From Geminicoccaceae bacterium (GTDB lineage: Bacteria; Pseudomonadota; Alphaproteobacteria; Geminicoccales; Geminicoccaceae), in contig JANQNY010000033.1 of assembly GCA_028279345.1 (NCBI GenBank), positions 16,308 to 80,307 on the forward strand: a stretch of 64,000 nt of DNA, in the 5' to 3' direction. Position numbers and translations under genes: made by a program. Under the pieces are notes generated by a model. It did no database searches. It worked only from the letters and a program-made list of their open reading frames with translations, and had not been told where the DNA came from. Below, piece after piece: positions 57,420 through 64,000 of this stretch (within the stretch, counting starts at the first letter, position 1; every line of letters begins with the position of its first letter).

Positions 57420-58789
57420 CAGCCCTCCTCCTCGCGCAGCGCCCGCACCAGGCGCCCCATGCCACTCGCTAGCGAGCCCTTGACGAGCAGGGTGTCACCT
57501 TCACGGAGGACTTCACGCACGGGTGCTGCGAGCTCGGCGGCGTCGTCGGCGTGGGCACCGCGCATCACCGGCGGTAGCGCGTCGCGTAGCGCGCGCATGT
57601 CGTCGCCGGCGGTGAACACTAGGGCGACGCCCGCCGCCTCCAGCGGGCCGGCGAGACCGGCGTGCAGTGCCCGACTGGTCGGTCCCAGCTCCTTCATGTC
57701 GCCCAGCGCCACGAGCCTGCGACCACTGGCGAGCGCCAGGACGTCGAAGGCGGCACGCATCGATGCCGGATTGGCGTTGTAGCTGTCGTCCAACAGCACC
57801 GCGCCGCCATCCGCGAGCTGCAGGGCCTCGGCGCGTCCGCGCCCCGGCTCTGGCTGGAGGTCGGCGAGCGTCTGGGCGAAGCGCTCGACATCGAGGCCCA
57901 TCGTTTCGACGACCGCGAGCAGTGCCAGGCTGTTGCGCACCCAATGCGGGCCGGGAAGACCCACTCGGTACGCAAGAGGCCCGCCCACCAGCTCGGCGCT
58001 GACGTCCGAACCGGCAGGATCGGCGTCGACCGCGCGGATAGTGACGTCGCCAGCCGTACCGAAGGTGACGACGCGCTCCAGCCCGGCCGCACGGGCACGG
58101 TCGGCAAGGAGCGGCGTGTGGGCGCTGTCCGCGGGGATCACCGCAAAGCCGCCCGGTACGACGCCTTCGAAGACCTCGGCCTTGGCCCGGGCGATCCCGC
58201 TCTCGTCCTCGAAGAACTCGAGATGCACGGGCGCGATCGCAGTGATGAGCGCGCCCTCCGGCTGCACCTGACGGGTCAGACGCGCGATCTCGCCTGCCCG
58301 GTTCATGCCCATCTCGAAGACCGCGAAGTCGGCATCCGGCGGCAGCTCGGCGAGGCTGAGCGGCACGCCCAGATGGTTGTTGAAGCTCTTGATGCTGCTG
58401 TGGGTGCGCCCGAACCGCTCCAGGCCGTGCGCGAGCGCGGCCTTCGAGCCGGTCTTGCCGACACTGCCGGTGAGGCCTAGGACCCGCGCCCCGGAGCGGC
58501 GGCGGCCTGCGGCGCCCAGAGCCTCGAGCCCGGTCTGCGTCTCGTCCACGACCAGCAGGCGCTCGGGCCCGACGCCTTCGGGAACGCGCGCGACCATGGC
58601 CGCCGCAGCACCGCGGTCGAACGCGTCATCGACGAAGTCGTGCCCGTCGCGGGCGTCGGTCACGGCGACGAAAAGGTCGCCGGGCCTGAGCGTGCGGCTG
58701 TCGATGGAGAGTCCAAACGCCTGCCAGTTGCCGACGACGGCCCCACCCGTCGCTGCGGCGGCGTCAGCGGCGGTCCAGAGCGCGCTCAT
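57419..58789 (-). CDS. murF: UDP-MurNAc-tripeptide--D-Ala-D-Ala ligase
   Basis: A 456-residue Mur ligase. [18 protein letters not shown] is the ATP loop, [15 protein letters not shown] and [19 protein letters not shown] are MurF signatures. It joins D-Ala-D-Ala (made by Ddl) to the tripeptide. ATG overlaps the murE stop (ATGA). Confidence 0.96.
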   Translation of the reverse strand: MSALWTAADAAAATGGAVVGNWQAFGLSIDSRTLRPGDLFVAVTDARDGHDFVDDAFDRGAAAAMVARVPEGVGPERLLVVDETQTGLEALGAAGRRRSGARVLGLTGSVGKTGSKAALAHGLERFGRTHSSIKSFNNHLGVPLSLAELPPDADFAVFEMGMNRAGEIARLTRQVQPEGALITAIAPVHLEFFEDESGIARAKAEVFEGVVPGGFAVIPADSAHTPLLADRARAAGLERVVTFGTAGDVTIRAVDADPAGSDVSAELVGGPLAYRVGLPGPHWVRNSLALLAVVETMGLDVERFAQTLADLQPEPGRGRAEALQLADGGAVLLDDSYNANPASMRAAFDVLALASGRRLVALGDMKELGPTSRALHAGLAGPLEAAGVALVFTAGDDMRALRDALPPVMRGAHADDAAELAAPVREVLREGDTLLVKGSLASGMGRLVRALREEEG

Positions 58790-60243
58790 GCGGCGGCTCC
58801 AAGTGGCCCGAGCACACGACGGACCACCTCGGCATCGTCGAACGGGCGCACCTCGTTGCCCACGACTTGACCCTGCTCGTGCCCTTTGCCCGCCACCAGG
58901 AGCACGCCGCCCGTCGCGAGTTGCGCGATGCCCGCCTCGATCGCCTGCGCGCGGTCGCCGATCTCGAGCGCGCCCGGCGCCGCGGCCAGGGCAGCGCGGC
59001 GGATGCTTGCCGCGTCCTCGCTGCGTGGATTGTCGTCGGTGACAATCACGCGATCGGCGAGCTGCGCCGTCACAGCGCCCATCAGGGGCCGCTTGCCTGG
59101 ATCACGGTCGCCGCCGCAGCCGAACACCACGATGAGGCGACCCTGGCAGTGCGGTCGGAGCCCGCGGAGCGCCTGCTCCAAGGCGTCGGGCGTGTGGGCG
59201 TAGTCGACGAACACGGCAGCACCCGAGGGATGCGTTGCCACCAGCTCCATTCGGCCGCGCGGGCCGGTGAGACCGCTCACGGCCTTCAACAGCTCGGCGC
59301 GTGGGGCACCAGCGGCCTCGGCGAGCGCGATGGCCGCGAGCAGGTTGTAGGCCTGGAAGGCGCCGACGACAGGTAGCCTGAGCGTCGTGGGCGCGCCATC
59401 GAGCTGAAGCTGCAGCTCTTGGCCCGCCACCAACGCCGTCTGGCCCAAGAGGCGGAACCGCTGCGCTTGGCGACCGATGTCCACCACCTCGAGGCCCTTA
59501 GCCCGGGCGTCTTCGGCAAGGGGCAAGAACTGGGGCATGTCGGCGTTGAGGATCGCCACCGCGCCCGCCGGCAGAAGCTCCTCGAAGAGCCGCCATTTGG
59601 CCGCGAGGTAGGCATCTTCGGTACCGTGATAGTCGAGATGGTCGCGGGTGAGGTTCAAGAACGCGGCCGCTTCGAAGCGTACCCCGTCGAGCCGCCGCTG
59701 ATCGAGGCCGTGGCTCGACGCCTCCAGCACGACGTGGTCGACCTCCGCGAGGGCGAGGTCTCGCAGCGTGGCGTGTAACGCCACCGGGTCGGGGGTGGTC
59801 AGGCTCGCGGATGACGCGAAGCCAGGGGCATCGATCCCCAACGTTCCCAGGCTCGCAGCCGAGCGGCCCGTCGCTCGCCAGAGCTGGGCCGTGAAGCTTG
59901 CCGTCGAGGTCTTGCCGTTGGTGCCGGTCACGGCGACCACGTGGCGGGGCTGCGGGTCCAGAAGGCGTGCGGCCATCCTCGCGAGCGCACGGCGCGGATC
60001 GGCTGCCGTCAGGACCGGCACCGGGAGTCGACTCGTCGCCAAGCGGTCGTCGCCGAGGATCGCCACGGCGCCGGCGGCCACGGCTTGGCCCACGAAATCG
60101 AGGCCGTCGCGCTGCGTGCCCTTGAGCGCCGCGAACAGCGAACCCGGGCGGACCTCGCGGCTGTCGGCGGTGACGGTCGCCACCGTCACCTGCGCGTCGC
60201 CGCGGATCACCGCGTCGTCAGCCGCGAGTTCGTCGAGCCGCAT
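58786..60243 (-). CDS. murE: UDP-MurNAc-L-Ala-D-Glu--meso-DAP ligase
   Basis: A 485-residue Mur ligase. VAVTGTNGKTSTASFTAQLW is the ATP loop and LTRDHLDYHGTEDAYLAAK the central domain; TDDNPRSEDA carries the DNPR motif specific to meso-diaminopimelate, so the wall is of the DAP type. The ATG at 60243 follows GGAG and overlaps the end of ftsI by 26 bases. Confidence 0.97.
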   Translation of the reverse strand: MRLDELAADDAVIRGDAQVTVATVTADSREVRPGSLFAALKGTQRDGLDFVGQAVAAGAVAILGDDRLATSRLPVPVLTAADPRRALARMAARLLDPQPRHVVAVTGTNGKTSTASFTAQLWRATGRSAASLGTLGIDAPGFASSASLTTPDPVALHATLRDLALAEVDHVVLEASSHGLDQRRLDGVRFEAAAFLNLTRDHLDYHGTEDAYLAAKWRLFEELLPAGAVAILNADMPQFLPLAEDARAKGLEVVDIGRQAQRFRLLGQTALVAGQELQLQLDGAPTTLRLPVVGAFQAYNLLAAIALAEAAGAPRAELLKAVSGLTGPRGRMELVATHPSGAAVFVDYAHTPDALEQALRGLRPHCQGRLIVVFGCGGDRDPGKRPLMGAVTAQLADRVIVTDDNPRSEDAASIRRAALAAAPGALEIGDRAQAIEAGIAQLATGGVLLVAGKGHEQGQVVGNEVRPFDDAEVVRRVLGPLGAAA

Positions 60244-61876
60244 GGGCCTCGTCTCCGGCTGGAAACAGTGCTGTCTCGCTCTTCCCGCCACCGAGGCGCA
60301 GGAGTTCTACGGCGGTTTCGCCCGCACTCGGCTCGATCCCGAGGACGGGTCCGAGGCGCGCGATGATGCGGCCCGCCGTCGGCGCCGCCGTCCAACTCGC
60401 AAAGTAGAGATCGGGCCGGTCACCTTCCCCCGTCGGCTCGTCGAGCATAACGAAGATGACGTACTCCGGATCGTCGATTGGCAAGGCGGCGATGAAGCTC
60501 GACCGGACGACGCCGTCGAGGTAGCGCCCGTTCGGGCCGACCTTCTCGGCCGTGCCGGTCTTGCCCCCGATGAGGTAGCCCGGCACCTCCGCCTGGGCCT
60601 GGCGACCGCTGCCTTCGAGCGCGACGCGATAGGCGAGGCCGCGCATGGTACGGACGACGGCCGGATCGACGACGGGCGTCTGGCGCACGGGCGCGTCTCG
60701 GCGCAGCAGCGTGGGCTCGATCGCGTGACCGGGGCCGAGCAAGCCACCCGCCGCGGTCGCGAAGTGGAGCGGTGTCACTGCGAGGCCGTGGCCGAACGCC
60801 ACCGTGGCGACGGTCACCTCGCGCCAGCGTCTCGGCAGCAGCGGTGGTGCCACGTTGCCTGTCTCGAACGTGAGGCGACGGTCGAGACCGAAACGTTCGA
60901 GAAACGCGCGCTGAGCGGCGGCACCCGTGCGCAGCGCCATCTTGGCGTTGGCGATGTTGGACGAGTAGAGCAGTGCCTCGGCGACCGTCACCGTGTCGTG
61001 GCGCCGGCGGAAGTCGTTGATCCGGAAGCCCCCGACCCTGAGCGTGCGCGAGATGTCGAGTCGATCGTTGAGGCGGAAGGTGCCCGCATCCAGCGCCATG
61101 GCGACATTGAAGAGCTTGAAGACGGAGCCGAGCTCGAAGGTCTGCGTGACGTTGCGGTCCTTGCGTGCGTCGGCGCTGAATGCGGCGGGCCGATGCGGGT
61201 CGAAGTCGGGTAGGCTGACGCCCGCCAACAGCTCTCCCGTCCGCACATCGATCACCAGCGCCGAGCCTGCCACCGCCTGGTAGCGGGCCAACGCGTCGGC
61301 GAGCACTTCGGTCGCTGCGGCCTGGACCGCGATGTCGAGGCTGAGCCGCACCGGGGCGGCATTCGGACCCTTGAGCCTCGCATCGAAGGCACGCTCGGCG
61401 CCGGCGAGCCCGTTGTTGTCGACATCGACGAAGCCAATCAAGTGCGCGGCGAGCCGGCCGTTGGGATAGACGCGTGCCGCACGATGCTCGATGCCGACCG
61501 CCGGCAGACCCAACCGGCGCGTCGCCGCGACCTCGGCGAGGCTCGCATCCCGCTTGACCACGACATAGTGCCGTGAGCTGGCAAGACGCCGCTCGAGCCG
61601 CTGGGCGTCGGTGCCTACGAGCACGTTCGCCAGAGCCCGCGCTTCCGCGGCCGCATCGCGCACGCGCCGCGGATCGGCGACGATCCGTGGTGCCGGGACC
61701 GTCGTCGCCAGCACGTGGCCGTGCCGGTCCACGACATCGGCGCGCTGTACGACGGATGCGGCCGGCGACGTTACTGCTGTGCCGGGGTTGCCAAGGCCCA
61801 GCTCGACTATCCTGAGGCCGATCGCCGCGAACAGGACGACGAACCCGGCGCTGATCAGCAGCAGGCGCGCATTCAT
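60218..61876 (-). CDS. ftsI: Peptidoglycan transpeptidase FtsI (PBP3)
   Basis: A 552-residue class B penicillin-binding protein: one N-terminal helix (LLLISAGFVVLFAAIGLRIV), a dimerisation domain and a transpeptidase domain with S-x-x-K in GSVFKLFN, S-x-N in YSSNIANAK and K-T-G in GGKTGTAEKV. It cross-links septal peptidoglycan. ATG overlaps the ftsL stop (ATGA). Confidence 0.96.
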   Translation of the reverse strand: MNARLLLISAGFVVLFAAIGLRIVELGLGNPGTAVTSPAASVVQRADVVDRHGHVLATTVPAPRIVADPRRVRDAAAEARALANVLVGTDAQRLERRLASSRHYVVVKRDASLAEVAATRRLGLPAVGIEHRAARVYPNGRLAAHLIGFVDVDNNGLAGAERAFDARLKGPNAAPVRLSLDIAVQAAATEVLADALARYQAVAGSALVIDVRTGELLAGVSLPDFDPHRPAAFSADARKDRNVTQTFELGSVFKLFNVAMALDAGTFRLNDRLDISRTLRVGGFRINDFRRRHDTVTVAEALLYSSNIANAKMALRTGAAAQRAFLERFGLDRRLTFETGNVAPPLLPRRWREVTVATVAFGHGLAVTPLHFATAAGGLLGPGHAIEPTLLRRDAPVRQTPVVDPAVVRTMRGLAYRVALEGSGRQAQAEVPGYLIGGKTGTAEKVGPNGRYLDGVVRSSFIAALPIDDPEYVIFVMLDEPTGEGDRPDLYFASWTAAPTAGRIIARLGPVLGIEPSAGETAVELLRLGGGKSETALFPAGDEAHAARRTRG

Positions 61877-62247
61877 GGCTGCGGCTCCACGTCGGGACGC
61901 CGCGCCAGCACGACACGCGCGCCCGAAGGAAGGACGACGAGCCAGCGATCACGCTTGCGATCCTCGTCGGCGACCGGAAGCTTCGGAAGCTCCTCCGGCC
62001 GCACCATCTGCTGCGGCGTGGCCGGGACGAGGCCCAAGGGTGTCGCCAGACGCTGCAGATAGGCCGGGCGGTGATGATATGCGAGTTCGGCGCGCAGACG
62101 TGCGCCCGTTTCGCGCTCCTGACGAAGCGCGCTCTCGAGCCGAGCGACGTCTTGGCGTTGCTCGTCGACGTGATGCTTGAATACCATCACGCCACCGCCA
62201 ATGCCGAGGACCAGCACGAGGGCAGCGAGCAGGCCGAAACCGCTCAT
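61873..62247 (-). CDS. ftsL: FtsL-like small bitopic division protein
   Basis: A 124-residue protein with one transmembrane helix (LLAALVLVLGIGGGVMVF) and a coiled-coil of about 40 residues (VDEQRQDVARLESALRQERE). Sequence is poorly conserved, so the FtsL call is by position between rsmH and ftsI plus topology. It would act with FtsB and FtsQ in the periplasm. Both ends overlap neighbours by ATGA. Confidence 0.82.
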   Translation of the reverse strand: MSGFGLLAALVLVLGIGGGVMVFKHHVDEQRQDVARLESALRQERETGARLRAELAYHHRPAYLQRLATPLGLVPATPQQMVRPEELPKLPVADEDRKRDRWLVVLPSGARVVLARRPDVEPQP

Positions 62248-63185
62248 GTCGCAACCTCGGTACCGTCGGTCGCGACGCGACGCGCGGCACGGAGACGCGC
62301 CGACCGTGCCCGCGGATTGGCCGCGATTTCGGCCCCATCGGGCCGAACGACCCTGCGGCCCATAGGTTCGAGCAGCGCCGCGGATGACGCCTCGACAGGC
62401 GGACGGTGGCGCGACACCTGCGGTGTTTCACCCGTGGCGCTGCGCAGAAAGCGCTTCACGAGGCGATCTTCGAGCGAGTGGAAGCTCACGATCACCAGGC
62501 GACCGCCGACCGCGAGACGGCTGACGGCAGCGTTCAAGCCGCGCTCGAGTTCGCCCAACTCGTCGTTGACCGCCATGCGCAACGCTTGGAACGTGCGCGT
62601 TGCAGGGTCGATGCCAGGCTTGCCGCCGCGCCCGAGCGTCGCACGGATGACGTCGGCGAGATCAAGGGTTCGCGTGAACGGCCGCTGGCGGCGGCGTTGA
62701 ACGATGGCGTGCGCGATCCGACGGGCCTGCGGCTCCTCGCCGAGGCGTTTGATGAGGTCGGCGAGTTCGGCTTCCTGGAGCTCGTTGACAAGATCGGCCG
62801 CGGTGCGGGGAGCGGCGCCCATGCGCATATCGAGCGGCCCGTCGGCGCGGAACGAGAAACCGCGCTCCGGCGCGTCGAGCTGAAACGACGAGACACCCAC
62901 ATCGAAGACGATCCCGTCGACGGGATCGTCGACCACGTCAGCAAGATCGCCAAAGCAAGCTTCGACGACGCGAAAGCGAGCTTCCTCAGCGGCCAGCGCC
63001 CGACCACGCTCGACCGCCGTCGGATCACGATCCACGCCCACCACCGTCGCGGCACCGGCGTCCAGCAGCGCTCGGCTGTAGCCGCCGCCGCCGAAGGTGG
63101 CGTCAACGAAGCGGCTACCCGAAACGGGTTGCAACGCCGCCAGCACCGCGCCAATCAACACCGGGTAGTGCCCCGAGTTATCCAT
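62244..63185 (-). CDS. rsmH: 16S rRNA (cytosine1402-N4) methyltransferase
   Basis: A 313-residue SAM enzyme (MraW). HYPVLIGAVLAALQP opens, VDATFGGGGYSRALL and VGVDRDPTAVERGRAL bind SAM, and VSFHSLEDRLVKRFLR is the catalytic end. ATG at 63185 starts the usual MDNSGHYPVL form; the longer frame into the upstream region is unlikely. It heads the dcw cluster, and no mraZ precedes it. Confidence 0.96.
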   Translation of the reverse strand: MDNSGHYPVLIGAVLAALQPVSGSRFVDATFGGGGYSRALLDAGAATVVGVDRDPTAVERGRALAAEEARFRVVEACFGDLADVVDDPVDGIVFDVGVSSFQLDAPERGFSFRADGPLDMRMGAAPRTAADLVNELQEAELADLIKRLGEEPQARRIAHAIVQRRRQRPFTRTLDLADVIRATLGRGGKPGIDPATRTFQALRMAVNDELGELERGLNAAVSRLAVGGRLVIVSFHSLEDRLVKRFLRSATGETPQVSRHRPPVEASSAALLEPMGRRVVRPDGAEIAANPRARSARLRAARRVATDGTEVAT

Positions 63186-63665
63186 AGTCAGGTTATCCAC
63201 TTTGGGGATAACTTTTTCCCACAATTTTTCTTGTTGGTGCTTAGTGGAGGCGGCGCGATGATTGCCCTTTTCAAGTACCGAGGTGCCCACCAACCCGAGA
63301 GGGTATTGCCCATGAAATGGCACGTGCGGTTCTTTGACGTTAACCGGACACAAATGGACCCAATGCTGCCCAGTTAGACCTAGCTCTTGCCGACCAGCCA
63401 GCATGTAGTCAGGTCCAATGCAATGCTGAAACTGTCGCTTCGCCGCCCTGTAGCGCGAGATTGAAAGATTGTTACATCAGGTGCGCGAAGCTTCTCATCG
63501 GAATCGAACGGTATAAGTCGTCTCGCTAGGGGTCAAGTCGTTTGTGTGCGCCGGGTCTCAAGTGATTGGAACGGAGGCAGAATCTGTGGACAAGTCTTTG
63601 TGGATAAATTTGTGGGTAAAGAGAAAATATGTTGTCGGTTTGTTCTAGTTTTCTGTGGAAGAATG
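63186..63665. other. Region between rnpB and rsmH with DnaA-box-like sites
   Basis: A 480-base region with no gene. Close to rsmH it has TTATCCAC (63193) and an AT-rich run with CCCACA at 63218. Close to rnpB it has three ordered TGTGG-type sites (listed separately). It should hold the promoter of the dcw cluster, but no clean -35/-10 pair stands out. mraZ, usual here, is missing. Confidence 0.6.
63585..63619 (-). promoter_or_regulatory. Array of three DnaA-box-like 9-mers
   Basis: On the minus strand these read TTGTCCACA (63585-63593), TTATCCACA (63599-63607, the perfect consensus) and TTACCCACA (63611-63619), all in one orientation at 14 and 12-base steps, next to an AT-rich stretch. A weaker TCTTCCACA follows at 63654-63662. 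MraZ sites (TGGG-type repeats at 10 bp) are the main alternative reading, but the steps do not fit. Confidence 0.55.
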
Positions 63666-64000
63666 AGTCAGGCGACTGGTAAGCCGGGTTCTGTGACGAC
63701 CTTAGCCGCCGATGGCCATTCCTCTGGGACGCTCGTCGCCGAGCGCCTCTCGCGACCAACCCGAGCGACCGGCCCGGAAACCGGCCTGCGCCCTAGGGCG
63801 CTGTCGCTCCTACTCGGTCTTGCTCCCGGTGGGGTTTGCCGTGCCGTCGTCGTTGCCGACCACGCGGTGCGCTCTTGCCGCACCCTTTCACCCTTGCCCG
63901 CAGGCCGTTTGACCCCGGCGAGCGGTCTGCTCTCTGTGGCACTTTCCCTGGGGTCGCCCCCGCCGGGCGTTACCCGGCACCGTGTTTCCGTGGAGCCCGG
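63666..64000 (-). ncRNA. rnpB: RNase P RNA, A type, 5' end beyond the window
   Basis: Read on the minus strand the end of the window shows universal RNase P landmarks: GGGTAACGCCCGG (P3/P4 side), CACAGAGAGCAGACCGC (CR-II/CR-III), GGGTGAAAGGGTGCGGCAAG (P10-P12), and the 3' block ACAGAACCCGGCTTA (P4/P15), followed by a P1-like end near 63666. This RNA is the catalytic part of tRNA 5' processing. Only about 335 nt are present; the first part, with P1 5' strand and P2, lies outside. The exact 3' end is estimated. Confidence 0.93.

Noticed and set aside
63585..63619. MraZ-binding TGGG repeats
   Set aside because: MraZ sites recur at about 10 bp, whereas these recur at 14 and 12; no mraZ is in the window. 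Kept only as an alternative to DnaA boxes.

Overview
This is a GC-rich bacterial chromosome segment, most likely from an alphaproteobacterium of Rhodospirillales-like affinity; I cannot name a genus. The grounds are the division/cell-wall (dcw) cluster running straight into lpxC, a class I PHA synthase, an sqdB-sqdD-sqdC sulfolipid operon, a DUF1127 protein and an A-type RNase P RNA. No phage, transposase, integrase or CRISPR array was seen.

Layout. 1-5.4 kb: end of a pentapeptide-repeat protein, a VanX-like dipeptidase with an atypical pyruvate kinase, an HpaI-type aldolase and a secreted DUF4198 protein. 5.4-17.9 kb: ABC exporter, PEP carboxylase, DUF3616 protein, secreted phytase-like protein, FAH-family hydrolase, YHS protein, solitary phnM and two small membrane proteins. 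17.8-25.2 kb: divergent glycosyltransferase transcription units, serine protease, pirin, GNAT and a large membrane protein with pentapeptide repeats. 25.35-25.66 kb: a tRNA-Leu(UAA) gene interrupted by a 227-nt Azoarcus-like group I intron, followed by a lower-GC stretch. 27.2-29.3 kb: ferredoxin-NADP reductase type flavoenzyme and a cell-wall amidase around a perfect 18-bp palindrome. 29.3-35.6 kb: an arsenic resistance island (arsR, arsP, a Cys-rich DUF1127 protein, acr3, a second arsR, arsC, GAPDH, arsJ). 35.7-45.4 kb: nitronate monooxygenase, enol-lactonase-like hydrolase, a 34-codon membrane protein with its own terminator, phaC, sqdBDC, a TauE-type permease and PPK2. 45.8-63.2 kb, all on the minus strand: rsmH-ftsL-ftsI-murE-murF-mraY-ftsW-murG-murC-murB-ddl-ftsQ-ftsA-ftsZ, then lpxC and a small secreted protein. 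63.67-64 kb: 3' two-thirds or so of rnpB on the minus strand, cut by the window edge.

How the genes work together. The dcw cluster makes lipid II and the division septum; nearly every junction is an overlap of a few bases, implying coupled translation, but murD is absent from its usual place between mraY and ftsW and mraZ is absent upstream of rsmH. The arsenic genes cover three routes: arsenate reduction plus arsenite export (ArsC/Acr3), arsenate trapped as 1-arseno-3-phosphoglycerate and exported (GAPDH/ArsJ), and organoarsenical export (ArsP). Sulfolipid synthesis, PPK2, PhnM and arsenate defence would all suit life at low phosphate, which is an inference. Sequence details most worth following are the intron position (one nucleotide 5' of the classical tRNA-Leu site), the Cys-rich DUF1127 protein in the ars operon, PhaR-like boxes at the pha locus and beside a tiny membrane-protein gene, and a DnaA-box-like array between rnpB and the dcw cluster.
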